Under the pieces are notes generated by a model that ran no database searches, was not told the origin of the DNA, and saw only the letters and a program-made list of their open reading frames with translations. Source: Prorocentrum cordatum (taxonomy: Eukaryota > Sar > Dinophyceae > Prorocentrales > Prorocentraceae). Taken from it: a DNA stretch of 64,000 nt. Of this stretch, positions 29,782 through 40,479 are shown in pieces. Where the stretch lies: the NCBI GenBank assembly GCA_963575745.1, contig CAUYUJ010014183.1, positions 584,742 to 648,741 on the forward strand, written 5' to 3'. Each line of letters starts with the position of its first letter. Positions within the stretch are counted from its first letter, which is position 1. Made by a program: the position numbers and the translations under genes.

Positions 29782-30530
29782 CTACTCGGGCCACCTCCTC
29801 CAACGCCTCCTTGAAGTCCCGCTCTGCCTGTCCCGCTCTGTCTGCCCCTCGACCCTCTTAGCACGGGCCCGTGCAGCCTTGTATGTTTCAAGCGGCTGAT
29901 TCTTGCACGACCTGGTTCGGGCCGGCGTTTGCTGCAGGCAAATTCCCAATTGCATAGGAGGTGTAGGAGCTGATTCGTCGAGGGCCTGCACGAGCCCCTG
30001 AGCTGCCTGCTGGGCACTGGAGGGGACGAGCGCTGCCAACTGTAAGTCCAGCTGGCTGGCCCCACCCACGCGTATCCCCAGAAGGAGTCGGAGAAACAAT
30101 ACCACCTTGAGAGAATTTGCATCCGCACACACATGTCCATTTATTCGACTTGGGGCGATCCTGGGATAGCTCGCTGCTTCAAAAGCTGCACTCGACCATG
30201 GGTCTGCCACTGCCACGACGATTGCCCCACCATCCCGATCCACCCACCCGCGTACTATCGCATGCTTGGCGACTGTCCCCAAAAGGCTGGGTATTCCTCG
30301 AGCCACAAGTCGTCGCCCTCAGTGTTTTATTGCCCTTTGTCTTTGCCCTTCCCTTTCCCGCGCTGCGCCCACGAAGAGTACACAAAATGATTGTGCCAAG
30401 GTGCACCACGCTGAAAAGGCAATCGGCAAGGATGTGGGTACGCAGAGGTCGTCGGAGATGACACCCGAACGCCAGATCTGTCTGAATGCTGTTGAGGCCG
30501 TGTGCGTCTGTGACGCCCCCAGTGCCGCAA
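29782..30530 (-). pseudogene. N-terminal region of the non-LTR element
   Basis: Shifting frames include RGKGKGKDKG, then YPAFWGQSP (30340-30270), and a frame at 30306-29782 with QLDLQLAALVPSSAQQAAQG. No named domain. Its position right after the spliced-leader relic marks it as the start of the former transcript. Confidence 0.35.
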
Positions 30531-30570
30531 TACTCTCGTCCGCTGCTGACGCCTGAGCGACCGCTACGGG

Positions 30571-30591
30571 CTTGAGCCACAATGGCTACGG
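30571..30591 (-). other. Spliced-leader relic (20 of 21 bases)
   Basis: Read on the minus strand, the 21 bases match the conserved dinoflagellate spliced leader (as remembered) at all but one position, a G in the central T run. A shorter, poorer leader-like piece (CCGTAGCGG then GCTCAGG) follows at once at 30569-30553, which may be an older relic. The relic heads the non-LTR element in the sense orientation. Confidence 0.8.
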
Positions 30592-30675
30592 TTAGGTCGG
30601 GCATATCTTCTTACAGGCGGATTTTCGAAGAATGCGAGAACATGATAAAACAACATGTCAAGTTGACAAAACAAG

Positions 30676-30939
30676 TTAGCAGAAGATCGTCCCTACCATA
30701 TGTGTTCTATTGCTTTTTGGAATATTCCTCCTGTAGAGGGACATGCCCGACTTAAGGCTACGGATTCGACGCCTGGAGCGGCACACCGCCGCGGCGAAGC
30801 TGGTGGCCGACTGCCGGCCCCACTCCGCCAGGCGGCAGACGCCGCAGCTCGCCCCGCAGGCCTGCAGCAGCTCCGCCTGGTCCTCGGCCGCGTACTCCCA
30901 CCAGTCGGCTGCGGCGAAGCAGTTCTCGCCGCGCCAGTC
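30676..30939 (-). CDS. ShK-like gene exon 2
   Basis: Reads DWRGENCFAAADWWEYAA, then ELLQACGASCGVC, then a basic tail to TAA at 30678-30676. It provides four of the six cysteines. The acceptor is CCTCTAG. Confidence 0.7.
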   Translation of the reverse strand, partial: DWRGENCFAAADWWEYAAEDQAELLQACGASCGVCRLAEWGRQSATSFAAAVCRSRRRIRSLKSGMSLYRRNIPKSNRTHMVGTIFC

Positions 30940-33182
30940 CTAGAGGAACATCGGGCTGCATGTATGAATATAATACACACATGCTCGAAACATCGCGCGC
31001 GCGCTTCGCGCGCGCTCAGATTCTAATTGTCATGGGACAGGGGCCGTGTCCAAAGGATCGGGCCCGTGGCTTGAAAGCCCACGCGTTTGTGTCTGACGTC
31101 GCATTGAGCATTGGCATTCGCAACAGTCCTGGGCCAACCTTTGACAATTGTGCAACTCTCTTCTGTACCATTTGGCCCTCCGAGGCTATCTTGGAGCCAG
31201 ACTTCCTCAACAATGGAACTTGCAGAAAAACAAAAGACAACAAGTTGGGGGTGTTGACTGATTTTGACCTCTTGGAAGCCCTGTGTGCGCGCTCTGGCGG
31301 CCTCTTGGGACCTCGTTGTGCTGCTGGAAACTTCCTGGGGCAGCCTGGGGGCTTCCTGGGACCGTTGTGGGGCCCTCGTAAAACTTCTGCACATCTCTGG
31401 GAGTCTCCTGGGGGAGCTCAGAGGACGGAGCGGGAGGAGGAGGAGGAGGAAGAAGAGGAGGAGGAGGAGGAGGCGAAGGAGGAGAGAGTGGATAAGGAGG
31501 AGGAAGGACAAAGGAGGAAAGAGGGAGGGGGACTGAGAACGGGAGGAAAGAGACGGAGAAAGGTGGAGGGAGGAGAAGGCAGCAGGGAATGAAGGAGAGC
31601 AAGAGAGTGAGAGGAGGAAAGCGGGAGGGAGCAGCGAGGAGAAAACAGCAGAGATTAAGGAGGGGGTGGAGAAAGGTGGGGGGAGGCGGCAGGAGGAGAA
31701 GGAGGAGGAGAAAGAGGATGAGGAGAAGTGACGGGGAGAGCGTTTGTATACTCAGTGTTTGTATACCTTCTGGAATGGAGGTGTCTTTGATTTGAGGCGT
31801 GCAAATGGGGACCAGTTGGGGAGTCTACTGGGGCCTCTTGGGGGCTTCTTGGAGGCTTCTTGGGAGACTCTGGTGGCCTCTCACAGCCGGGATGCTCCAG
31901 GGGCCACCTTCGGAGGGCCGCTCGGGGGGCGCTTGGGAGGCCTCTGTTCAGGTTTGGGAGCGTCTTTGGCGCCTCTTTGGCCGTCCTGGGGTCATCCTGG
32001 GTTTCTCGGGGCCCTCTTGGGGGCCTCTTCGGCGGCCTTGGGGTGTTCTTGGGGGCCTCTCGGAACAGCCAGGGACGCTGGTGAGGCACAAAATGGATGT
32101 GCCAAACTTGCGCACGCTTTCCTAAAATAAAGGCATGATGTTTGCCGCTCGGGGCCCTTGGAGCCGTCTCGGGGGCCTGACGCCAAGTTGGGCCGTCCTG
32201 GAGCAGTCTGAAAGCCATCTGGGACGTCATGAACTTCTACCGTGGGTCCCGTGGCTTCGGGGAAGGCTGCGGATGGGCTCTGGAGACCGTCGGGGCAGGC
32301 TACAGGAGGGGGGGGGGCACTTAATATACCCTGGGTGCCCATGGTTTGTGACCCCAGGCCTCCCGGGGTCAAGTTTCCAGTGTATGGAAGATATGCCTTT
32401 CCGGAGGTCCGCGCGGATCTCCTGGATCGGCGCCAGGCCGCCCTCCCTCTGGGGCGCGGAGCGCACCGGGGGGATCACCTGGCTTCGCGCATCGCGCCCC
32501 GCGATTTGCGACGCGCGGTGATCTTCGCGCCCTCGGGTCCCCGCGCAGTCACCTCGGAGACGGGCAGTCGCTCTGGCCCAGACCGCGACGCGAGAAGCGC
32601 GATTATCTTTGCGCCCCCACGGGTGACCTAGGAAAGTCTGTAGTCTGTAGGTGGCGACAGCACAACCCGACCCCCGCCAACCATCGATTTTCCTGAACCG
32701 ATGGGAGGCAGGGGGTAGGGTTCGGATTTCGCCGCGAGTTCGACGAATTTCGAACCTCCCCCCCCGCCGCCCATCGAGTTGCCCGAATCGTTGATCGGCG
32801 AGGGTAGGGTTTGGATTTCGCCGCCAATTATGGCGTTCCCAGGCCCCTGGCGTCATGATTTGTTCATAACGTCGGTGCCCAAAAGTCTCGTCCCATTCCC
32901 TAGGACCGGATCTTCATCTGAGTCGTTGTCTGATAGTCCCGAGGCCCGGCGAAGGCCCTCAAGAGACCGAATATAGCGACCCCCCCGTCGTGATTGTTCT
33001 CGAACCGAGGGGAGGGTGCTGTTGTCTTTCTCCGTCTCGAAGTCCGCGCAGCTGAAGCCCCAAACGTCGGTGAAACTGGCGTTGTCAGCGCACGTGGGCT
33101 CGGGCAGCCCGCCCGCGAGCCCGGCCAGCGGCAGCACCAGGGCTGCCGCGGGCCACCGCAAGGCGCGCGCCGCGCGGGGCAT
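30676..33182 (-). CDS. Small secreted six-cysteine (ShK-like) protein, two exons
   Basis: Exon 1 is 33182-33045 (46 codons); exon 2 is 30939-30676 with TAA stop (87 codons). The 133-residue product starts MPRAARALRW, followed by a hydrophobic signal peptide (AAALVLPLAGLAGG). It then has CADNASFTDVWGFSCA joined to DWRGENC, WWEYAAEDQAELLQACGASC and GVC. Six cysteines with this spacing form a ShK-like disulfide domain, common in secreted and surface proteins; no toxin role is implied. A basic tail follows. The intron (33044-30940, 2105 bp) starts GACTTCG and ends CTCTAG before GACTGG; GGACT is at both ends. The start Met could be farther upstream, as the frame is open to 33335. The domain call and the split-domain join are good; the partner or role is unknown. 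Confidence 0.65.
31260..31430. repeat. GGCCTCTTGGG-type degenerate repeat
   Basis: Loose copies of GGCCTCTTGGGA and CTTCCTGGG. The same family is denser at 31800-32130 and appears on the opposite strand at 47440-47600 and 50480-51010. Confidence 0.6.
31430..31740. repeat. GGA/GAG-rich degenerate array
   Basis: About 310 bp of GGAGGA and GAGAAAGG steps inside the ShK-like gene intron. Confidence 0.9.
31800..32130. repeat. CTTGGGGGCCTCTTGG-type degenerate repeat
   Basis: Irregular units of 10-15 bp around GGCCTCTTGGGGGC. Several frames are open through it. It lies within the ShK-like gene intron. Confidence 0.7.
32399..32480. repeat. Inverted-repeat element, copy 4 (left arm only)
   Basis: GGAGGTCCGCGCGGATCTCC plus TGGATCGGCGCCAGG matches the left arms of the other copies closely, but no matching right arm is found downstream. 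It lies in the ShK-like gene intron. Confidence 0.65.
33045..33182 (-). CDS. ShK-like gene exon 1 (signal peptide)
   Basis: Basic N-terminus, hydrophobic core, then CADNASFTDVWGFSCA, giving the first two cysteines. The donor is GCGCG before GACTTCGAG. Confidence 0.65.
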
Positions 33183-33189
33183 CGGGCGC

Positions 33190-33285
33190 CGCGCGGGCCG
33201 GGCTCGCGCGGCTCGGTAAGGTACTGCCCCATTCCTTGGGCCTCGCAGAAGTTGTATACCGGGCTTCCTAAGAAGCACTCGTAAT
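33190..33285 (-). repeat. Diverged duplicate pair, copy 1 (with 33765-33855)
   Basis: On the minus strand both copies contain GGGATGGGGC or GGAATGGGGC, then CCTTxCCGAGCCGCGCGAGC. In the shared frame both read GMG, two residues, then AEPREP or TEPREP. It could be a duplicated exon or leader of neighbouring secreted-protein genes. Confidence 0.5.
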
Positions 33286-33337
33286 AGACCAGAGAGACAT
33301 GGCGGCGGGTGGGGGGCGGGGGGTCCATTGCGCATTC

Positions 33338-33477
33338 CTATGGTTTGGAATATCTGCGCGTTGGGAGCTCGTGCAAATCAACATACGCGCGCACAGCTTC
33401 TTGGGACACAATCTTGGGCCTCCCAGAGGGCTCAGGATGCGGAGCCGCTCCACCAAGGGCGGCGAACATATCCTTAT
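33338..33477 (-). CDS. Possible terminal exon of an unknown gene
   Basis: After an acceptor-like GGTACAG the minus strand reads KDMFAALGGAAPHPEP, then GRPKIVSQEAVRAYVDLHEL and PTRRYSKP before a TAG at 33340-33338. Balanced composition suggests coding. It ends about 155 bp upstream of the ShK-like start codon, so two minus-strand genes may be close together. No family recognised and no upstream exon found. Confidence 0.35.
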
Positions 33478-33764
33478 CTGTACCCTCGCGGTCTGGATTC
33501 TAGGGCACGATCCCACGGATACGCGGTCGCACGGACACGTTCCGCGCGGGTCATCCGCGGGGTCGCGGCCCAAGGGCCCGGCCCGAGAGGCCGCGGATGC
33601 GAAGGACTGTTTCGCTCACGAGCGCCCCAGGCATGGTAAAGCTCCAGATTGCTCGCAAGCATCACCCCCAGGTGGTCCCAGCTGCCCTCAACAGGCCCCC
33701 CGAATAGTCCCAGCTGGCCTCAACAGGCCTCCCGAATGGCCGCCTGTGGCGGCGCCCCTGGGGC

Positions 33765-33855
33765 GCTCTGCGCCGGGCTGCGGGGCTCGCGCGGCTCGGC
33801 AAGGCATCGCCCCATCCCTGGTCCTTCCCAGACGTGTAAGGAGTCTCGGGTAGCA
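33765..33855 (-). repeat. Diverged duplicate pair, copy 2 (with 33190-33285)
   Basis: See copy 1. It lies about 575 bp upstream of it on the minus strand. Confidence 0.5.
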
Positions 33856-33859
33856 AAGA

Positions 33860-35100
33860 CAGTATCAATGACACGCCGCCGTGGGGAAGCCATTCGTGCC
33901 CATTATTTCCGTAACCATTTCGATCGTACAGATTTGTCTCCCTCCCCAAAGTCGGATTCGCCCCAGGACGAAGGGCCGAGACTGGGCAAGAGGACGATCC
34001 CTGACAACCGGCGTCGTGCAACAGCCACGGCCTCGCGAAGGTAAGTACGGCCAACACCTTCGACGTCATCTCTTTTTTACGCACGACGTCGTAGGCTGGA
34101 TCGTTCTGCGAAGATCCCGCGGCGCGAGGACGGGGCGCTAGCGCCCATGTGCTTCCGTTCACGACGCACGGTTGTCAGGGATAATGATGGGACAAGTTGG
34201 GGGGGAACCGGATCAGGGGCGGAAAAATCGACCTTGGACAAGCGACGCATCGCCGACAGATCGGCGAGAGGCCCCCGATGGCAATTTTGCACGGTCCTGG
34301 GCGGAGTGGCCCCTGTCGACGATCAACGGTCGATCCAGGGCGTTGATGCATCCCCCCATGGGCCGATCCCCCCCTCAACCGCTGCACCTGAGAAGGCGCG
34401 GCCCGGCGGCTTTTTTTTCTCCCACATGCAGCGAGAGCGCCGCCTCTGCGAAGCTTGCGATTGCAGGATGCGCTGCCCTCTACCTCCACGCGGGACGTCG
34501 GCGAGGCGAGTGCAGCGCCGACCCCCGACCCCAGCCAGGACCCCCCTCCTCCTGCGCACTGACGGCCACGCGGCGGTCTGTCCGCCGTAGCCGCAGCGCG
34601 CGCCCGCGCCCGCGGCCGCGCGCTCTGGGCGCGCCCAGATTTGCACCGAGCACGCGCATCGTGACCTATTTCCCACCCTCTATCTCAGCGGGGTTGCCGA
34701 GACAGAAGCTGGGATCCTCAGGAAACAGCCTCTGGACCCAAGACCCCGCCGAGGAACAGGAAGGAAACCAAGGAAGCCTCATTTGGCCACGAGGAGGGGG
34801 AAAGGAGGCGGGGCCCGAGGGGCCGAAGGACAGCGTGCCAAAGCCTAGGGCACTTAGCCCCCCGACCACCACCTCCATAGTTGAAGACGATCTCTATCTC
34901 GCGCATTCGACGCGGAGGTGATGGTGGGGGGGGGGGCCATGTGATAGCGCACGAGCGCGCCCCCCCCCCCCCTCACCCCCACCCCCAACAAGAGAAAGCC
35001 AGGCGGCAAACATATAAAGACATAAAGGAAGGAACGGGGGGGGGCCACAAACTACTGCGAGGCGGCCGAGCGCCCAGGGAACCCGAGGGAGGGGCAAGGG
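33860..35100. other. No gene recognised
   Basis: GC-rich DNA with overlapping open frames on both strands and G or C runs around 34925-34985. A minus-strand frame at 33662-34162 has a weak signal-peptide-like start (MTSKVLAVLTF) but no domain. Confidence 0.4.
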
Positions 35101-35116
35101 GCAAGGCCACCAGGGC

Positions 35117-36472
35117 TCAAGAGGACAAGGGGAGGCAAGGGAACCCGGGGTTGCTCGGCCCCCTACTACCAGCCCCCGCGGGGCCAGGTTTCAGACGCAG
35201 AGGTCGGCCTCGCCCCCCATCGCGGCCGCCTGCGCCCCCTCGGGCATCCTTGGGGGCCAGCGCGATCGCCGCCGAGGGGGCGTTCACGACCCTGTACTGC
35301 GTGGGGCCGGTGTCTTTGTTGGGCATGTGCGTGGCGTTGCCGTAGGGGTCCTTCACGCGCCCGTCGCATGGGCGAGGGCCCAGGCCGAGGTGGCCTGCTG
35401 CTCCGCTCTCGCTGTTGTTATTTCCTTCTTTGGACTGACCCTGCCCCCCGCCCTTCGGCGCCAGCAGCGCTGCGGGGATGCAGGGGGATGTCGCCGCCAT
35501 TCGGCGCCGCGCGCTGTGGTGGAAAACCGTTGTGGTCCTCCTCCTCGTCTGCGTTGATCTTCGCCACTGCCGCGTTGTGGTGGCCGTCGAGGAGGTGCTG
35601 GTCGTGGTTGTGGTCGTATTCGACGTCGTGGTAATTCTGGGAGTAGCCGTCGTCTCTGCCATGCTGGGACCTGTGCTGTCTGGCTCCTGAAGCAGTGTAT
35701 GGCGACGCCCGCTGGGCGCTGGTGCTCTCTGGGAGTGTCGTCTCCTGATGTTGGGTTGGCTGCTCATGCTCGCTCCCGACGTGGTAGTGGTCATAGTATG
35801 TCGCGAATTCAATTATACATCCTGTCCATTGTGCGTCGTTGTTGCTGCTTTCGCGTTCTGCTGCCATGATTCGTGTTGCGTCGTCGTCAGCGTCGCTGGC
35901 GCGGTGGAAGTGCTTGCTCGCGATCGTGCGGTCGGTCACGGTGACAAGGTTGTGGCTCTTCAAGTGTAATAGTTCGTGTGGGGCGGTGGTCGAGATAGGC
36001 CCGCCGTTCGCCCATCAGACCGCGTCGTTGGCAATGCGCATGTACATGTATAAGAAAGCGTCACGCATCTTCGCGTTGTCGTCCATGATGGTATTCAGTT
36101 TCTGCTGGAGTCTGTTCTCCCCCACGAGTCTTCCTCATCACGAAGTCGTTTGCTGTTGTCGAGGGTCGGTGTGGACTTCTTGTAGTAAATGGCGTCGATT
36201 GTACCATTCCGCATAGCTTCGTGAATCGCACTGTTAGTGTACCCAGGACTTCTGTCGTTGTACGTCTGACTCGTGTGGTTCGCTATAGTAGATATACGTA
36301 CTCGTCGTTGTTGTAGGTTTGCTTGCTGCTCGATGCCGTTGACGATGCGCATAGTATCTTCCCTCGTGGCATTCTGACCGGTGGTGATCATAATCGTCCA
36401 AATTCGATGTGGCCTGACGTTGTCTGCCTCCAATGTATCACCGACAGTTGCGTCGTGCCGTATGTGGCACAA
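35117..36472 (-). pseudogene. Uncharacterised C-terminal tail of the large element
   Basis: Coding-like segments continue after the zinc fingers: VGDTLEADNVRPHRIWT, IVNGIEQQANLQQRRVRIS and SPGYTNSAIHEAMRNGTIDA (36472-36095); MRIANDAVWWANGGPIS (about 36040-35990); MKSHNLVTVTDRTIASKHF (35963 onwards); VKDPYGNATHMP and PTQYRVVNAP (about 35350-35280). They are not repeats and have balanced composition. I know no domain that matches. Confidence 0.45.
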
Positions 36473-36528
36473 ACGACAATCGTGTGTCTGGGCTCATTTC
36501 CGTCTGTCCTCGTCGCTCGTCCTGCTCT

Positions 36529-37404
36529 TCATCTGCTTGCGGTGCCAAGGGGAAGTGGTGCAGGAATCATCGTTGTATGTTCGTCGCCTGTGCCTGTCCG
36601 TTGTGCAAATGGTGGTCCGTAGAGTTGTAGGCGCGGGCGTTCTACGTAATCTTCGGGTAGTCCTTTGTTTTTGCTTGTTCGTAGTGCGTGCCTTATCTCT
36701 TCGTATAGGTCGCTGGCTCCGTCGTCGTCGAGCTGATTGCTGAAATTCATGGCAAGTGGCGCGCGCTGTCTGCTGGCGCACGTGTGCTTATAGAATCGGT
36801 TGACCGCCCAGTACTCCGTCACACAGAACTGGCATATAGTCCCGTGGGTGTAGTTGATTATGTGTTCCTGCTGTTTGTGCTTAGCATGCATGTGCTCTTG
36901 GTACGCTGCCTTGCCGTTCAGGATCTGCCAGCGTTCGTAGCATAGGTACCTGCGATCATGTTGTGGGTCTGCGATGTCGGGCTTCGGGATGGTGGTGCCG
37001 TCGCGCATGCCTTTGATGCGTCTTCTCCAAGCGGTGTTGGCTGCTTCTTCTTGATTGACCTCGACGGCTGTCCTGTAGGCGTGTGTAGTTATGCTTTTGA
37101 GTTTGGATGGTTCTTCTTTTGCCGTGCCAATCGATTGGCGAGTGTCGTCGTAGTTGGGCGTAAAGTGGTGCTTGCTGGTGTGCACTTTTATTTGTTGGAG
37201 GTCACCTGCTATCTTAGTTGACCATCTGCCTTTGTTCTCGATGCCGTAGTCAAGTAGGGCTCCTAGTTCAGTAGGGCATGCGTTCGTTGTCCGTAGAATA
37301 TGTCGCAACCTTGCATGCCGCAGTCTGTGTGGGAGTGTCGGGGTGCCTGCCCAGCTGATGACCTCGATGCTGGCGATGTTCCCCCGATGAATTATGATGG
37401 TCAA
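36529..37404 (-). pseudogene. C-terminal region with zinc-finger-like motifs
   Basis: The 291-codon frame carries YLCYERWQI followed by EHMHAKHK, a finger that keeps its His pair but has one Cys, and GTICQFC followed by NRFYKHTCAS, a CCHC finger. Later it reads PEDYVERPRLQLYGPPF. Such fingers follow RT in many dinoflagellate non-LTR proteins known to me and probably bind nucleic acid. Confidence 0.55.
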
Positions 37405-37705
37405 TGCCCGATGCCATCCTCGCGGCTGCTGTGTATGTAATGGCTAGCCTGTCCGTGTCAGTCGTTTCTGCAGGTACCCATGATCCTGCTTTGTGTAGTA
37501 GTCGTGGGTATCCAAAGGCAGTGATATATTGTATGCTAGCAGTATTAGTGATCTTGTCGCGCTTAAACACCGCCTTTCGAAGTGGCGTGGTCGCCTCCTT
37601 CAGAGCAAATACACGTGCTGCCAATTCTTGGGCAAAATCGTTCCGATCAATTACCATTGCGCCCAGGACTTTGAGAACTCGTGCAATAGTCACTGTCATC
37701 CCCAT
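37268..37705 (-). pseudogene. RT thumb region
   Basis: The frame reads LKVLGAMVIDRNDF, AARVFALKEATTPLRKA, TASIQYITAFGYPRLLHKAG and LAITYTAAARMASG. This matches the segment after RT motif C (motif D onwards) in related non-LTR proteins. Confidence 0.6.
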
Positions 37706-38911
37706 GTCGGTGTGCTTTCTGGTCGATATGCATGTGTCTCGCGATTATGTTTCCTTCCTTGTTGTTGGCGAAGAGGAGGAAGTTAGACTTGGTGATGTCA
37801 ATGAGGAGTCCTCTCGACAGTGTCGTTCGTAGTGCCCCCCACGTGGCTTTGACTGTAGTCTCGATCGCGTACCCGTCGGTAACCGTTGCCATAGCTTTCA
37901 CGTCGACGACGAATGATGTTATCGTCATATGCTGGTCTTCAGGACTATTGCAGAATGCCGGGGGGCTGCCTGGTCATCTTACTGAGGCGTCCGCTTTGAT
38001 CGCCTCCTCGTGATCGTCTTTCGTGACTGCAGACATCGACGCGTTGAACGTGCAGTCGGCTGAAGGTACTCCTGGTCGGGTTCCTAGCCTTGGTGCTGCG
38101 TTTCCTGAATCGCGCTCGGTGGAGAACCACGCGTTGCGGTGGGCTTCGGTCAGCATCGAGAGCATATGCTTGTTGTCAATGTGGGTACTGACGATGCCGC
38201 TGTTGATCATGAGGGTCTGTATGGCCGGCTGCATGCATTGAGGGGTATCCATATGGTCGATCAGGTTGTCGATGTCGTCGGTGCTCATCTGCATGTCGTA
38301 TACCAGGTTCGTGGCTACCTTGTGGAGGTCGATCATGGTCATGATGAGGACGGTTCCTTCCGCGGCTGCAAGGTTGAATGTCAGTCGCAATATAAGGTGG
38401 TTGTAGTCCGTGCTGCAGTGGCTTCGGCCCCTCATCTGAGTACTGAAGAATAGCCCAGGCAACAAGTCTTATCTGCATTGTCGTATATCTGCAGTGGTGC
38501 TTACTGATGGTGTTAGCGACCGATATCGATCGGTGGTTGAGTAGCGTCCCTTCGGCCCCGTTTCCTTTCCAGAAGTGCCTTATTCGTGACCCTTTGTGTG
38601 CCACTGCTTCTCGGATGAACAGTGCAGTCTTTGAAATTAGCGGGCGCATGTGGGGCGCCATCTCTCGTGGTGCCGCATGGGCAAAGTCGCCGGTAATTTC
38701 GATGCCCTGCAGCTCGTCCGAGTTTGCACCGTGCCAAGGGTTCTTCAAGCTCGTCGATGCTGGCAAAATTGTCGATGCTTCTCATCGCAGTGTTGTCGCA
38801 GATGTCGTAGGCGTTGTTGCAGCTGCAGCTTCCATGTCGGCGAAGTGGTGGGCGGCTTCCTCGTGCTTCACCGCCGACATGTCCGCGTCTTGCGTCGCTT
38901 GCGCCCGCCAA
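37647..38911 (-). pseudogene. Reverse transcriptase core of the large element
   Basis: Pieces in several frames line up: LARCKLGRAAG (about 38730), WKGNGAEGTLLNHRSISVAN (38560-38500, motif 1-2), VLIMTMIDLHKVATNLVYD (38355-38300, motif A), LGTRPGVPSADCTFNASM (38095-38040, motif B) and ITSFVVDVKAMAT (37925-37890, motif C). The usual xVDD box reads VVD, so the first catalytic Asp is replaced by Val. That, with at least three frame changes, makes the RT inactive. Expected activity: target-primed copying of element RNA. Confidence 0.65.
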
Positions 38912-39257
38912 ACAATATTAGCTTGGGTACTCGGTTCCGTTCGTTGTATGGCTCGTTGTTGTGCCTCGCTTCTGCTGCTCGTATGGCTTGCTGCTTGATG
39001 AACTCGTCGTTGGCCTCGTTGATGTTCGCCCGCTGTGCTTCGATGGCGAGTCGCAGGGGTCCAGTATTGTGCTGGTCGATGTATTTGGACGGTGCGCTTC
39101 CTGTCGGGTGTTCGACTGAGTAGGCTATCTCCTTGATAATTCTCCTGGTCACTACGCGGTGCATTGGCCCATGCTGCGGCGATTTCCGTAGTAGCTTGGC
39201 AAGTCGTCGTCGATCGATGATAAACTCGAAGGTCTGGTCGGGGATAGACAACTGCAC
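38868..39257 (-). pseudogene. Endonuclease-RT linker region
   Basis: The frame reads VQLSIPDQTFEFIIDRRRL (start near 39257), HRVVTRRIIKEIAYSVEHPT, and ANINEANDEFIKQQAIRAA. It is well-formed coding sequence with helical character between endonuclease and RT. No named domain. Confidence 0.5.
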
Positions 39258-39539
39258 CCTCTTGTGCTGGCTCTTGGAAATGCTGCAGCGTTGCTGGTCG
39301 AGGCTGGTATGCCAGTCGGGGGCCGCGGTAGCTTCGAGCAGCTACTTGAATGTGTTGATCGCCTCCTCGCCCGGCAGCTTTGTTCCATCGTTCTCGGGGA
39401 ACAGCTTCTCCTTGATCCTGGTCGATATTTGGCGAGCCACTTGTGCAAGCACTGGTGTATGATCCTCTCGTGGTTGGTCTGCCTTGGTCTGCTTTTCTTA
39501 TCGTCTCGAGGTCAGGCGTCGTCAAGCATGTTGTCACAG

Positions 39540-40250
39540 CTTGATGCAATCGTTCGCTTAACATTATGTAGTTGATGCGGTGTCCATGTCCGTGGGCATC
39601 CTTCCACGCGCGGTGATCTTTGCCGTCTGATCTGCGGGCACTGACGATAGGCATGTGCGCAGACGCAGCGAATTCAAATAGCCGAAGTCCATGTTCGTCT
39701 TGTTGCTGTTGTAGACTTGCAGACCCAACCCAATGTGATGTCGTAGATCCCGCTCGCCCGCTCGCATCGATGGACGGGTTGAACGTCGATGCTTGCTTGG
39801 TTAGGTGATCCCAGAATTCATGTCGTTATTTAGCGTTCTTCTTTTCATGCGGAGCGCGCGCAACACGCGCCATGTGGTCGAAGGCATTCGCCTGGATCTT
39901 CACAGTGAGTAGTCGTGGCTTGGTTACGAAAACATGACAATCCGATGGCTGAAAAAATGGCCCCATTGGTGTTGTTGCATATGGTAACGTAAGGCTGGCC
40001 CGCAATTCGCACCAACAATTGTAATGATGATGTGGGCTGCTGATTATGTAGTACCCGTTCTAGTAGCTACTCGTCGCTCGTCACGTCCATCTTGGACCCC
40101 AACCAGGTGCATTTCGCGATGTCGTAGCTGCCGTCGCATGACCGGCCCCCTCATCCGTTAGTCAACCTCCGTGCTTTAGTCATATGTTTCTTGACTGGCG
40201 GCTCCGCCCCCCTAGCGCTCTCGACATTGCAGGTCATGACGTTGATCTTG
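39540..40250 (-). pseudogene. AP-type endonuclease (EEP) of the large element
   Basis: It begins EVKINVMTCNVESARG (40250-40205), matching the first strand of EEP nucleases with its conserved Asn. It ends DEHGLRLFEFAASAHMPIVS, then DHRAWKDAHGHGHRINYIML (39690-39570), the family's closing His/Arg-Ile-Asp-Tyr-Ile strand with Asn in place of Asp. The middle is interrupted by stops. It would nick target DNA for RT priming. Confidence 0.6.
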
Positions 40251-40479
40251 ACCTCCGCTGAGATGTTCGTAGTCTCCGTCGGGGCAATCATGTACTTGAG
40301 CTTGGCGTCGCGCTCCGTGTTCCCGAAGATGAAGTTGTTGTCCAGATTCGCTGGGCATGCGTGTCGGTCTCGGCTGTTATGGTCAAGCATTTTCCCATTG
40401 ATAACCTTTGTTGGTAATCGTAGCGAAATGGAAGCTCCGCGGCACATTGTTGGTCGGCTCGTTCTTCTCGTGCTTCTTC

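Larger units (their letters stand above)
23993..30591 (-). mobile_element. Degenerate non-LTR retroelement headed by a spliced-leader relic
   Basis: In minus-strand order: a spliced-leader relic (30591-30571), a Gly/Lys-rich and coiled-coil first region (30530-29199), the end of an AP-type endonuclease (28724-28425), RT (26989-26230), and RNase H (25351-24400), then an (ATC)n tract. This is the usual order for LINEs with RNase H at the C-terminus. All domains are cut by stops and frame changes, so the copy is dead. Domain calls come from motifs seen by eye. Stretches at 24000-24300, 25360-26060 and 27220-28420 show no clear motif. Confidence 0.6.

Noticed and set aside
33662-34162. Minus-strand frame with a weak signal peptide
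   Set aside because: The hydrophobic stretch is short, the rest has no domain, and no exon junction could be supported.
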